NCBI RefSeq assembly: GCF_045679555.1
Contig: NC_092110.1
Location: 971,501-1,035,500, forward strand
Source of the DNA: Salvelinus alpinus
Lineage: Eukaryota > Chordata > Actinopteri > Salmoniformes > Salmonidae
DNA length: 64,000 nt
Direction of reading: 5' to 3'
Shown piece by piece: positions 1-10,504 of this stretch. The notes beneath the pieces are model-generated. The model was not told the origin of the DNA and did no database searches. It saw only the letters and a list, made by a program, of their open reading frames with translations. Every line of letters begins with the position of its first letter. Position 1 is the first letter of the stretch. The position numbers and the translations under genes are program-made.

Positions 1-2340
1 ATAATTAACGAGTCGTGGTATGATCATAACAACATACAGGAACTCAAGACCTTTTGTTCACCTGACATAGAATTCCTTACAATCAAATGCCGACCGCATT
101 ATCTACCAAGAGAATTCTCTTCGATTATAATCACAGTCGTGTATATCCCCCTCCCAAGCAGACACCTCGACGGCCCTGAAAGAACTTCATTGGACTCTAT
201 GTAAACTGGAAACAACATATCCCGAGGCTGCATTTATTGTAGCTGGGGATTTTAACAAGGCTAATCTGAAAACAAGGCTCCCTAAATTTTATCAGCATAT
301 CGAATGCTCGACCCGGGCTGGCAAAATCCTGGATCCTTGTTACTCTAACTTCCGCGACGCATACAAAGTCTCCATCGCCCTCCTTTCGGCAAATGACCGC
401 GACTCAATTTTGTTGCTCCCAGCCTATAGACAGAAACTAAAACAGGAAACGCCCGTGCTCAGGTCTGTTCAACGCTGGTCTGACCAATCTGATTCCACGC
501 TTCAAGATTGCTTCGATCACGTGGACTGGGATATGTTCCGGATAGCTTCGAACAACAACATTGATGTATACACTGATTCGGTGAGCGAGTTTATTAGCAA
601 GTGCATCGGTGATGTTGTACCCATGGTGACTATTAAAACCTTCCCCAACCAGAAACCGTTGATTGATGGCAGCGATCACGCAAAACTGAAAGCGCGAAGC
701 ACTGCTTTTAATCAGGGCAAGGCGACCGGAAACATGACTGAATAAAAAACAGTGTAGCTATTCCCTCCACTAGGAAATCATGACTATCACTCCGTAGCAC
801 TCAGTTCCGTCATCATGAAGTGCTTTGTGAGACTAGTCAAGGATTATATCACCTCCACCCTACCTGACACCCTAGACCCACTCCAATTTGCTTACCTCCC
901 CAATAGGTCCACAGATGACGCAATCGCAATCACAGTGCACACTGCCCTAACCCATCTGGACAAGAGGAATACCTATGTAAGAATGCTGTTCATCGACTAC
1001 AGCTCAGCATTTAACACCATAGTACACTCCAAACTCGGCATTAAGCTGGGTCTCGACCCCGCCCCTGTGCAACTGGGTCCTGGACTCTCTGACAGGACTC
1101 CCCCAGGTGGTGACGGTAGGAAACAACATCTCCACCCCGCTATCCTCAACACTGGGTCCCCACAAGGGTGCGTTCTCAGCCCTCTCCTGTACTCCCTGTT
1201 CACCCATGACTGCGTGGCCATGCACTCCTCCAACTCAATCATCAAGTTTGCAGACGACATTACAGTGGTAGGCTTGGTTAACAACAACGACGAGAGGGCC
1301 TACAGGGAGGAGGTGAGGGCCTTCAGAGTGTCGGGTCAGGAAAATAACATCTCACTCAACGTCAACAAAACAAAGGAGATGATCGTGGACTTCAGGAAAC
1401 AGCACAGGGAGCACCCCCCTATCCACTTTGACGGGACAGTAGTGGAGAAGGTGGAAAGTTTTAAGTTCCTTGGCATACACATCACGGACAAACTGAAATG
1501 GTCCACCCACACAGACAGCGTGGTGAAGACGGTGCAACAGCGCCTCTTCAACCTCAGGAGGCTGAAGAAATTTGTCTTGTCACCAAAAACACTCACAAAC
1601 TTTTACAGATGCACAATCGAGAGCATCCTGTCGGGCTGTATCACCGCCTGGTACGGCAACTGCTCCGCCCACAACCGTAAGGCTCTCCAGAGGGTAGTGA
1701 GGTCTGCACAACGCGTCACCAGGGGGCAAACTACTTGCCCTCCAGGACACCTATACCACCCAATGTCACAGGAAGGCCAAAAAGATCATCAAGGACAACA
1801 ACCACCCGAGCCACTGCCTGTTCACTCCGCTATCATCCAGAAGGCGAGGTCAGTACAGGTGCATTAAAGCTGGGACCGAGAGACAGAAAAACAGCTTCTA
1901 TCTCAAGGCCATCCGACTGTTCAACAGTCATCACTAACATTGAGTGGCTGCTGCCAACATACTGACTCAAATCTCTAGCCACTTTATAATTAAAAATTGG
2001 ATGTAATACATGTATCACTAGTCACTTTAAACAATATAACTTTATATAATGTTTAAATACCCTACATTACTCATCTCATATGTATATACTGTACTCTATA
2101 CCATCTACTGCATCTTACCTATGCTGTTCGGCCATCGCTCATCCATATATTTATATGTACATATTCTATTCATTCCTTTACACTTGTGTGTATAAGGTAG
2201 TTGTTGTGAAGTTGTTAGATTACTTGTTAGATATTACTGCATGGTCGAAACTGGAAGCACAAGCATTTCGGTACACTCGCATTAACATCTGCTAACCATG
2301 TGTATGTGACTAATAAAATGTGATGTGATTTGATTTGATT
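1..2340 (+). mobile_element. Degenerate L2-clade LINE (copy 1)
   Basis: The segment reads through endonuclease remains (about 60-360, ending in an AGDFN-type motif near 242-256) and then a reverse transcriptase region with DYSSAFNTI (about 998), [14 protein letters not shown] (about 1150) and FADD (about 1248). The 3' UTR ends in TGATTTGATT microsatellite units near 2340, which is typical of L2-like LINEs. A deletion around 745-800 joins the endonuclease linker to the RT fingers, and several frameshifts follow. The 5' end lies outside the window. It is a dead copy of the same family as 31530-34600. Confidence 0.85.
815..1960 (+). pseudogene. Reverse transcriptase of L2-like LINE, broken
   Basis: A reading frame opens at 815 and runs 350 codons. 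It covers the fingers/palm motifs of a non-LTR reverse transcriptase ([17 protein letters not shown], then DYSSAFNTI, then [14 protein letters not shown], then FADD) and the thumb region ([18 protein letters not shown]). The frame is shifted near 1055-1090 and again near 1725-1740. The expected C-terminal text, running to an [17 protein letters not shown] segment, continues in another frame to about 1960. The FADD catalytic pair is intact, but the domain as a whole cannot be translated as one protein. Such enzymes normally copy LINE RNA into nicked chromosomal DNA. Confidence 0.8.
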
Positions 2341-2870
2341 TACTTTTCAGACAGAGTTCAGTGTGTCAAATCGGAGAGCCTGTTGTCCGGACCTCTGGCC
2401 GTCTCTATGGGGGTGCCACAGGGTTCAATCCTCGGGCCGACTCTTTTCTCTGTCAGAGCAGCTCACAGATCACTGCACCTTTACATAGCTCATCTGTAAA
2501 TAGCCCATCCAACTACCTCATCCCCATACTGTTATTTACTTTATTTATTTTGCTCCTTTGCACCCCAGTATCACTACTTTCACACTCATCTTCTGCACAT
2601 CTATCATTCCAGTGTTTAATTGCTGTATTGTAATTATTTCGCCACTATGGCCTATTTATTGCCTTACCTCCCTTATCCTACCTCATTTGCACACACTGTA
2701 TACATACTTTTTCTATTGTTTTATTGACTGTATGTTTATTCCATGTGTAACTCTGTGTTGTTGTTTGTGTTGCACTGCTTTGTTTTATCTTGGCCAGGTC
2801 ACAGTTGTAAATGAGAACTTGTTCTCAACTAGCCTACCTGGTTAAATAAAGGTAACATAAATAAATACAA
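2341..2870 (+). mobile_element. 3' end of a second LINE family with short RT remnant
   Basis: Directly after the L2 tail there is an RT fragment (MGVPQGSILGPTLFSV, about 2407-2455). A long non-coding 3' region follows and ends with the text AACTAGCCTACCTGG and TTAAATAAAGGT near 2830-2850. The PQGSILGP motif is RT motif 4 of non-LTR elements and differs from the PQGCVLSP of the neighbouring L2 copy, so this is a different family. The same tail motif recurs in the elements at 6125-7147 and 9893-10376. Confidence 0.7.
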
Positions 2871-2879
2871 TTTAAAAAA

Positions 2880-3573
2880 ATCCACAATATCTTCCATCCC
2901 TCCGGACCTTTTCTCCACCTTAGCCGTGCCATTGACCACCATTGCCATTTAAACCACAAAGTCCGGGGCCTCCCGAATGGCGCAGCGGTCTAAGGCACTG
3001 AACTGCAGTGCTTGAGGCGTCACTACAGACCCAGGTTCGATCACAACCAGCCGTGACCGGGAGTCCCATAGGGCACACAATCTGCCCAGCATTGTCCGGG
3101 TTAGGGGAGGGTTTGGTCGAGGGGGCTTTACTTGGCTCATCGCGCTCTAGTGACTTCTTGTGGAGGGCCGGGCTCCTGCAGGCTGACTTTGGTCGTCAGT
3201 TGGGCGGTGTTTCCTCCGACACATTGGTGCAGCTGGTTTCCAGGTGCAGCTGGCTTCCAGGTTAAACGGGTGTTAAGAAGTGTGGTTTGGCTCGTCCTGT
3301 TTTGTAGCACGCATGGCTCGACCATCACCTCTCCCGAGCCCGTTGGGGAGTTGCAGAGATGAGACAAGAGTGTAATTGGGTATCACGAAATTGGGGAGAA
3401 AAAGGGGGTAAAATACAACAACAACAAAAAAGTCCACCTTCTTCAAATGCAACATCTCCGGGTCCTGCTGATGAGAGGGCATTCCTGCAGCCTGCAGTGA
3501 AGGCCTATCCACCCCCATGGGCTCTTCAGTACCATTCACTCCCTCAACCTTCCTGACAACCGCTGCATATGAC
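2880..3573 (-). pseudogene. Retroelement ORF fragment split by a SINE
   Basis: On the minus strand an ATG at 3573 opens a frame beginning MSYAAVVRKVEGVNG that runs to DPEMLHLKKVDF. It is then interrupted by the SINE at 2965-3428 and resumes as FVV, a stop, and MAMVVNGTAKVEKRSGG toward 2880. The text resembles the first ORF (nucleic-acid-binding, gag-like) of fish retroelements. I cannot name the family, so this is a resemblance only. Confidence 0.45.
2965..3428 (+). mobile_element. tRNA-derived SINE (salmonid SlmI-like)
   Basis: The head GGCCTCCCGAATGGCGCAGC carries an RNA polymerase III A box (TGGCGCAGCGG), and a B box GGTTCGATCAC follows at about 3033. Both sit as in a tRNA-Leu-type gene. 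An unrelated body follows, ending in an ACAACAACAAC tail. The flanking AAAGTCC at 2958-2964 and 3429-3435 is a plausible target duplication. The A and B boxes are seen; the family name is from memory and less certain. Confidence 0.75.
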
Positions 3574-3681
3574 ATATACTGGTTGGCCCTGAATCAGAAT
3601 CTGGGTATACAGGAGACGCTAAATATGGCCATTTAACTTGCCATTCACCAGCTTTTCAAGCTTAATAATGTCAAAATAAGT

Positions 3682-3988
3682 TTGGGACTTCGAAAAGAAT
3701 TCAGACTCCTTGACCTTCTCCACATTTTGTTTTGTTACAGCCTTATCATAAAATTGATTAAATCGTTAATGAGATTCGAAATTGAGCTCATGTGCGTCCT
3801 GTTTCCATTGATCATTCTTGAGATGTTTCTACATTGATTGGACTCCACCTGTTTTTGCTTTGTCATTATGGGGTATTGTGCGTAGATTGATCAGGGAAAA
3901 AATCGAAGTAATCCATTTTAGAATCAGGGTGTAACGTAACAAAATTTGGAAAACGTCAAGGGGTCTGAATACTTTCCGAATGCACTGC
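3682..3988. mobile_element. Internally deleted Tc1-like element
   Basis: The left terminal repeat (ATTCAGACTCCTTGACC, about 3700) and the right terminal repeat (GGGGTCTGAATACTTTCCGA, 3960-3979, followed by ATGCACTG) are opposite copies of one Tc1 terminus. No transposase lies between them, so this is a MITE-like deletion derivative. The same right-hand terminus recurs at 53800-53945. Confidence 0.7.
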
Positions 3989-4000
3989 ATACTGTGTATA

Positions 4001-5245
4001 CTGAACAAAATATAAATGCAACATGTAAAGTGTTTCATCAGCTGAAATTAAAGATCCCTAAAATGTTCCATACACACAAAAAGCGTATTTCTGTAAAATT
4101 CTGTCCACAAATTTGTTTGCATCCCTGTTAGTGAGTATTTCTCCTTTGCCAAGATAATCCATCTACTTGACAGGTGTGGCATATCAAGAAGCTGATTAAA
4201 CAGCATGATCATTACACAGGTGCACCTTGTGCTGGGGACAATAAAAGGCCACTAAAAATGTGCAGTTTTGCCACACAACACAATGCCACAGATGTCTCAA
4301 GTTGAGGGACCATCAATTGGCATTCTGACTACAGGAATGTCCACCAGAGCTCTTGCCAGATAATGTAATGTTAATTTCTCTACCAACGTTGTTTTAGAGA
4401 ATTTGGCAGTACATCCAACCGGTCTCACAACGACAGACCACGTGTAACCACGTCAGCCCAGGACTTCCACATCCGGCTTCTTCACCTGCGGGAAGTCAGT
4501 TTCTGACAAACTGTCAGAAACCGTCTCAGGGAAGCTCATCTGCGTGCTCGTCATCCTCACCAGGTTCTTCACCTGACTGCAGTTTGACGTCATAACCGAC
4601 TTCAGTGTGAAAATGCTCACCTTCGATGAACACTGGCATACTGGAGAAGTGTGCTCCTCACGGATGAACCCTGGTTTCAACTGATGGCAGACGTATGACG
4701 TCGTGTGGGCGAGCAATTTACTGATGTCAACTTTGTGAACAGACTGCCCCATGGTGGCGGTGAGGTTATGGAATGGGCAGGCATAAGCTACAGAAAACGA
4801 ACACAACTGCATTTAATTGATGGCAATTTAAATGCACAGAGATACCGTGGTGAGATCATGAGGCCCATTGTCGTGCCATTCATCGGCCTCCATCACCTCA
4901 TGTTTCAGCATCATAATGCAAGGCCCCTTGTAGCAAGTATCTATACACAATTCCTGGAAGCTGAAAATGTCCCAGTTCTTCCATGGCCTGCATACTCACC
5001 AGACATGTCACCCATTGAGCATGTTTGGGATGCTCTGGAAAACGTATACGACAGCGTGTTCCTGTTCCCACCAATATCCAGCAACTTCACTCAGCCAGTG
5101 AAAAGGTGTGGGACAACATTCCACAGGCCACAATCAACAGCCTTATCAACTCTATGCGAATGAGATGTGTCACACTGCATGAGGCAAAAGGTCATCACAC
5201 CAGATACAGACAGGTTTTCTGATCCACACCCCTGCATTTTTTTTC
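4001..5245 (+). mobile_element. Tc1-like transposon, decayed, right terminus missing
   Basis: The left terminus starts after a TA at 3999-4000 (CTGAACAAAATATAAATGCA). The interior holds transposase remains starting near 4282, with the DDE region text LPWPAYSPDMSPIEHVWDAL at about 4978-5037 and an end at HHTRYRQVF before a stop at 5220-5222. Two catalytic acidic residues of the DD34E triad can still be seen, but upstream the frame is broken many times. The matching right terminal repeat is absent. A second copy of the family lies at 56796-57850. Confidence 0.75.
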
Positions 5246-5399
5246 TCTCACAATATACAACACACAAGGCAGGGTCACGTTACAAATACTAGCCGACATG
5301 ACAACACTAACATACAATAAAACTATTTATGTACTGTAAGGAGTCAATTATTTGAGTGCACAATATGACATTTACAGAAGGGAAGTAGAGTTTACAATA
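5246..5399. other. Short spacer, nothing recognised
   Basis: AT-rich sequence between the truncated Tc1 and the L1 3' fragment. No coding or repeat signature is recognised. Confidence 0.4.
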
Positions 5400-6110
5400 A
5401 AAATATATATTTATATTAATCTCAGAAAAGAAAATGTGGCCCACCCACTCCCTTACCATGTAGGTCCATTGCTTGGTTAAGAGTTGTTGATATCTGATAG
5501 AGTTTTACATTATACATCCCATGCATCAACAGTTTTTGCCTGAGTTTTGTCAATCACTGCCACTGATCTCTCTATACGACCAATATCTTGAAAATATGAT
5601 ATCCAAGCACTAAGGATAACCTTTTTTGCTGCTGTTAACCCCGCATAAATGACGATTTTCTGAACCAGTCACAATACAAATGAAGAGTCATCATTCAACA
5701 AAATCAAATGTGTATCTTTGTTCACAGGGATACCCATCAAGGAAATTTGAAACGTGACCAGAACTGACAGGACATTCCCAAAACATGTGCATTAGTGTTC
5801 CAACAGCATTCATATGGCATCTATCACATATTGAAGTAGGAATCAGCTTCATCTCAAAATATCTAAATGGGGTTGCTGGGTTTTTAGAGGTAACAAATAC
5901 ATTTCCCCAACTGGTATCCCAGTTCAGGTTATGCCCCAATGCCTGCATTTTGCGGTTCCGTTCTAGAGTGACACCCAATGTGGAGCAATCAACAGACAGC
6001 AAGCAATCATAAGTGGCAGAGACCATTTTAGAAGTTAATGAAGGGTCTATCCATGTAAGCATTATGTGGGATGTTAACCGGTCATCCCATGGTACAGCAT
6101 ACGTTTTTAA
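5400..6110 (-). mobile_element. L1-type LINE, C-terminal end of ORF2
   Basis: A minus-strand frame (6062 down to 5691) reads WDTSWGNVFVTSKNP, then CDRCHMNAVGTLMHMFWECP. This is the conserved C-terminal cysteine/histidine segment of L1/Tx1-group ORF2 proteins (CxxC...HMFWxCP). Only the 3' part of the element is present. Confidence 0.65.
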
Positions 6111-6124
6111 CGAAGATCTTAACT

Positions 6125-7147
6125 GTAGGTATATTTATTTATTTAAATGTTTTTATTTAACCTTTATTTAACTAGGCAAGTCAGTTAAGAAAAATTTCTT
6201 ATTTAAAATGACGGCCTACCAAAAGGCAAAAGGCCTCCTGCGGCGATGGGGCTGGGATTAAATCTAAAAATGTATTAAATAAAAATATAGGACAAAACAC
6301 ACATCACGACAAGAGACAACACAACACAACATTACATAAAGAAAGACCTAAGACGACAACATAGCAAGGCAGCAACACAATATGACAACGACATGGTAGC
6401 AACATAACATGGCAGCAGCACAACATGGTAGCACCACAAAACAGGGTACAAACATTGTTGGGCACAGACAACAGCACAAAGGGCAAGAAGGTAGAGACAA
6501 CAATACATCACGGAAAGCAGCCACAACTGTCAGTAAGAGTGTCCATGATTGAGTCTTTTATTGAAAAAAATGGAGATAAAACTGTCCAATTTGAGTGTTT
6601 GCTGCAGCTCGTTCCAGTCGCTAGCTGCAGCGAACTGAAAAGACGAGTGACCCAGGGATGTGTGTGCTTTGGGGACCTTTAATAGAATGTGACTGGCAGA
6701 ACTGGTGTTGTATGTGGAGGATGAGGGCTGCAGTAAATATCTCAGATGGGGAGAGTGAGGCCTATAAGAGGGTTTTATAAATATGCAACAACCAGTGGGT
6801 CTTGCGACGGGTATACAGATTAGACCAGTTCACAGAAGAGTACAGAGTACAGTGATGTGTCCTATAAGGAGCATTGGTGGCAAATCTGATGGCCGAATGG
6901 TAAAGAATATCTAGCCGCTCGAGAGCACGCTTACCCTGCCGATCTATAAATTACGTCTCCATAATCTAGCATGGGTAGGATGGTCATCTGAATCAGGGTT
7001 AGTTTGGCAGCGTGGGTGAAAGAGGAGCGATTACAATAGAGGAAACCGAGTCTAGATTTATCTTTAGCCTGCAGCTTTGATATGTGCTGAGAGAAGGACA
7101 GTGTACCGTCCAGCCATACTCCCAAGTACTTGTATGAGGTGACTACC
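6125..7147 (-). mobile_element. LINE fragment: RT C-terminal part and 3' UTR
   Basis: The minus-strand frame 7125-6931 reads MGVWLDGTLSFSQHISKLQA and then LTLIQMTILPMLDYGDVIYR. This is the thumb/C-terminal part of a non-LTR reverse transcriptase in which LGVWLD follows the active site. A non-coding 3' region continues to a tail near 6125 that reads CTAGTTAAATAAAGGT on the minus strand. That tail matches the one at 2830-2850, so the two may share a retrotransposition machinery. Confidence 0.7.
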
Positions 7148-7249
7148 TAAGACAGGGAATTTTTACTAGGATTAAATGTCAGGAAAATGTGAAAAACTGA
7201 GTTTAAATGTATTTGGCTAAGGTGCATGTAAACTTCCGACTACAACTGT
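7148..7249. mobile_element. Isolated terminal repeat of a Sleeping-Beauty-type Tc1
   Basis: About 100 bp (TAAGACAGGGAATTTTTACT through CTTCCGACTACAACTGTA) match the right end of the element at 37935-39492 almost base for base. No transposase or partner repeat is present, so it is a stand-alone terminus abutting the LINE fragment. Confidence 0.8.
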
Positions 7250-7500
7250 AGATGTTAATGCAGTCCTGAGTTATTCAAGAGTAAGTGGTGAGTCTAGGAA
7301 TCTAGATTGCTCTTAGCAGAGTTTGGGAAGATCCAATGATGATAAGAAGTGTGTCCTCTAACTATGATCAGGGTCTGCCTCTGACATATATACAGTACCA
7401 GTCAAACGTTTTGACACACCTACTCACTCAAGTTCTTTTTTTAAATGTTTACAATTTTCTACATTGCAGAATAATAGTGAAGACATCAAAACTATGAAAT

Positions 7501-7912
7501 TGTCACACCCTGATCTGTTTCACCTGTCTTTGTGCTTGTCTCCACCCCCCTCCAGGTGTTGCCCATCTTCCCCATTATACCCAGTGTATTTATAACTGTG
7601 TTCTCTGTTTTGTTTGTCAAGCCTACCAGCGGTTTTCCCCTTGCTCCTGTCTTTTTCTAGTTTTCCCAGTTTTGAACATTCTGTCTGCCCTGACGCTGAG
7701 CCTGCCTGCCGTTTTGAACCATTGTCACACCACCCTGGATTATTGACCTCTGCCTGCCCTGACCCCGAGACTTCCTGCCGTTCTGTACCTTATGGACTCT
7801 GATCTGGATTACTGACCTCTGCCTGCCCTTTTGTTTTGCTTGCCCCCTGTTCTAGTAATAAACTTGTTACTTCGACACTGTCTGCATCTGGGTCTTATCC
7901 TGAAACATGAAA
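7501..7912 (+). mobile_element. Solo LTR, family A (TGTCACACC type)
   Basis: The element begins TGTCACACCCTGATCTGTTT and has a polyadenylation-like AATAAA at about 7857. It is flanked by the direct repeat GAAAT at 7496-7500 and 7913-7917. Removing it and one GAAAT rejoins the Tc1 terminal sequence, which supports the boundaries. Other copies: 22060-22535 (+), 55065-55448 (-) and a fragment at 20925-20985 (-). LTR identity is inferred from length, the TG start, the internal AATAAA and the 5-bp duplication; no full-length partner is present. Confidence 0.7.
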
Positions 7913-7973
7913 GAAATAACACATATGGAATCATGTAGTAACCAAAAAAGTGTTAAATAAATCAAAATATAGT

Positions 7974-9327
7974 TTATATTTTAGATTCATCAAAGTAGCC
8001 ACCCTTTGGCTTGATGACAGCTTTACACACTCTTGGCATTCTCTCAACCAGCTTCATGAGGAATGCTTTTCCAACAGTCTTGAAGGAGTTCCCACTTATG
8101 CTGAGCATTTGTTGGCTGCTTTTCCTTCACCCTGCGGTCCATCTCATCCCAAACCATCTCAATTGGGTTTAAGTCGGGTGATTGTGGAGGCCAGGTCATC
8201 TGACGAGGCACTCCATCACTCTCCATGGTCAAATAGCCCTTACACAGCCTGGAGGTGTATTTTGGGTCATTGTCCTGTTGAAAAACAAATGATAGTCCCA
8301 CTAAATGCAAACCAGATGGGATGGCGTACCGCTGCAGAATGCTGTGGTAGCGATGTTGCTTAAGTGTACCTTGAATTCTAAATAAATCACAGACAGTGTC
8401 CCCAGCAAAGCATCCCCACACCATCACACCTCTTCCTCCATGCTTCAAGGTGGGAACCACACATGGGGAGATCATCCGCTCACCTGCTCTGCATCTCACA
8501 AAGACACATCGGTTGGAACCAAAAATCTTAAATTTGGACTCATCAGACCAGCGACAGATTTCCACTGGTCTAATGTCCATTGCTCATGTTTCTTGGCCCA
8601 AGCAAGACTCTTCTTCTTATTGGTGTCTTTTAGTAGTGGTTTCTTTGCAGCAATTCGACCATGAAGGCCTGATTCACACAGTCTCCTCTGAGCAGTTGAT
8701 GTTGAGATATGTCTGTTACTTGAACTCTGTGAAGTATTTATTTGTGCTGCAAATTCTGGGGCTGGTAACTAATGAATTTATCCTCAGCAGCATAGGTAAC
8801 TCTGGGTATTCCATTCCTGTGGCGGTCCTCATGAGAGCCAGTTTCATCATAGCGCTTGATAGCACTATCGCACTTCTGACCATAGTTCTTTTGTATTTTC
8901 TTTGTTTTAGTATGGTCAGGGCGTGAGTTGGGGTGGGCAGTCTATGTGTGTTTTTCTATGTTGGGGTTTTGTGTTCGGCCTGGTATGATTCTCAATCAGA
9001 GGCAGCTGTCTATCGTTGTCCCTGATTGAGAATCATACTTAGGTAGCCTGGGTTTCACTTTTGGTTTGTGGGTGTTTGTTTCCTTGTCAGTGTTTGTCGC
9101 CACACGGTACTGTTTCGTTCGTTCACTTCGTTTGTTGTTTTGTTCCAGTGTTCTGTTTTGTTTATTAAAAAGACATGAACATTTACCACGCTGCGCTTTG
9201 GTCCGATCCTTTTTCCACCACAGACGATCGTTACAGTTCTTGAAATGTTCCGTATGGATTGACCTTCATGTCTTAAAGTAATAATGGACTGTTGTTTTTC
9301 TTTGCTTATTTGAGCTGTTCTTGCCAT
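7974..9327 (-). pseudogene. Tc1 transposase, disrupted by an LTR
   Basis: The start is MARTAQISKEKQQSIITLRH at 9327, a normal Tc1 N-terminal helix-turn-helix. The frame is cut after NISRT by the LTR at 8870-9235. The catalytic part (178 codons, 8580-8044) has [12 protein letters not shown] (first Asp), QQDNDPKYTS (second Asp) and [14 protein letters not shown] (Glu, DD34E). It then shifts frame before the C-terminus near 7974. Cut-and-paste integrase of this type recognises its own terminal repeats and inserts at TA. All three acidic residues remain, but the gene is split and frameshifted. Confidence 0.85.
8870..9235 (+). mobile_element. LTR, family B, slightly 5'-truncated
   Basis: The body matches the LTR at 18306-18693: TTCTGACCATAGTTCTT at the start, an internal inverted repeat at 8983-9038, TTTATTAAAAAGACATGAAC, and an end CGATCGTTACA at 9235. 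The first few bases (expected TGTCACG) are altered and no clear 5-bp duplication is seen, so a small deletion at the left edge is likely. Confidence 0.7.
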
Positions 9328-9387
9328 AATATGGACTTGGTATTTTACCAAATAGGGCTATCTTCTGTATACCCCCCCTACAACTGA

Positions 9388-9409
9388 GGGGGGGGGGGGG
9401 GGGGGGGGG
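9388..9409 (+). repeat. Run of 22 G residues
   Basis: An uninterrupted 22-base G run marks the point where the preceding Tc1 sequence is lost. It can form G-quadruplex DNA and is a place where assembly errors are common. Confidence 0.9.
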
Positions 9410-9892
9410 TCTTGGGATCCTACCCCTGATTCTTTTGGGGCATCTAAAGCTAATTTCTTGCATTTTTACATAATCCAATATGTTGTCTCCATTTAGAACA
9501 AAAAGTAAACAAAAATGCCCAGTCATCAAGCTAGGTAAGAGATCATTATTAAATATGTTTAAGTGATTAATAAGACTGAACTAGATAATTCAATAAAAGG
9601 TCATTCAATAATAAATATTGTGTTGCACCTTTAACCAATAGCGTAACAAATGAACAACTCTTGAAAAAAATGTAAAAACTTTTGATTGTCTTTATTAAGA
9701 CATCCTCTATGTCAAATTTCAGTCAGACCGACCAACCAGCCCGAGCCGCCTGCACGCCTGACCCTTACCAGTCTATAACTCTCCCAACACAATTTCCTTC
9801 CCAGTTCACACCTTACATTTTTTTTTATTCCCATGGGAAAGGTTTGGGAAAAATAAAAGAAACAAAAAAAAATCCCCACACACATCAAATAA
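9410..9892. other. AT-rich stretch, nothing recognised
   Basis: There is no long open frame with recognisable content and no terminal repeats or LINE motifs. It ends in A/T-rich sequence that merges with the tail of the SINE at 9893. Confidence 0.4.
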
Positions 9893-10068
9893 ATAATTTT
9901 TTTATTTTATTTTATCGTTATTTTACCAGGTAAGTTGACTGAGAACACGTTCTCATTTGCAGCAACGACCTGGGGAATAGTTACAGGGGAGAGGAGGGGG
10001 ATGAATGAGCCAATTGTAAACTGGGGATTATTAGGTGACCGTGATGGTTGAGGGCCAGATTGGGAATT

Positions 10069-10102
<34 letters not shown>

Positions 10103-10376
10103 ACGATAAGTGCCATGGGATCTTTAATGACCTCAGAGAGTCAGGACACCCGTTTAACGTCCCATCCGAAAGACGGCACCCTACACAGAGCAGTGTCCCC
10201 AATCACTGCCCTGGGGCATTGGGATCTTTGTTTAGACCAGAGGAAAGAGTGCCTCCTACTGGCCCTCCAACACCACTTCCAGCAGCACCTGGTCTCCCAT
10301 CCAGGGACTGACCAGGACCAACCCTGCTTAGCTTCAGAAGCAAGCCAGCAGTGGTATGCAGGGTGGTATGCTGCTG
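9893..10376 (-). mobile_element. 5S-rRNA-derived SINE
   Basis: Read on the minus strand, the head (10376 to about 10260) follows vertebrate 5S rRNA: ATACCACCCTG, then GAAGCTAAGCAGGGTTGGTC (the A-box region), then CTGGATGGGAGACCAGGTGC (the C-box region). These are the internal RNA polymerase III control regions of a 5S gene. The body continues for about 350 bp and ends in GAACGTGTTCTCAGTCAAC, TTACCTGGTAAAATAA and an A/T tail. That tail resembles the LINE tail at 2800-2850. It is a retroposed SINE, not a functional 5S gene. Confidence 0.8.
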
Positions 10377-10504
10377 TAATAACACCTCCAGCAGAGGAAT
10401 AACATTACTGAGTGCATGTAATTCAGTTTCACTGGCATATACTACATTCGCTGGATGGCCTTAAACTGCAGTAAATAATGTCTGAGATGATATGAACATG
10501 ACTG

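Larger units (their letters stand above)
7385..9385 (-). mobile_element. Tc1-like transposon with two LTR insertions
   Basis: The left terminal repeat (CAGTCAAACGTTTTGACACA) lies near 7397. The element is interrupted by solo LTRs at 7501-7912 and 8870-9235 and is cut off at about 9385, just before a 22-G run. Its transposase (minus strand) is described separately. The order of events is readable: the Tc1 came first, and both LTRs landed in it later. Confidence 0.8.

Noticed and set aside
2978..3050. Possible tRNA gene (A and B boxes present)
   Set aside because: The pol III boxes belong to a SINE head followed by an unrelated body and a simple-repeat tail. The cloverleaf is not maintained.
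8396..8926. 176-codon plus-strand frame
   Set aside because: It lies opposite the Tc1 transposase and runs into the family B LTR. No independent protein signature.
10255..10376. Possible 5S rRNA gene
   Set aside because: Only the control regions match, the 3' end runs into a SINE body, and there is no T-run terminator at the 5S end.
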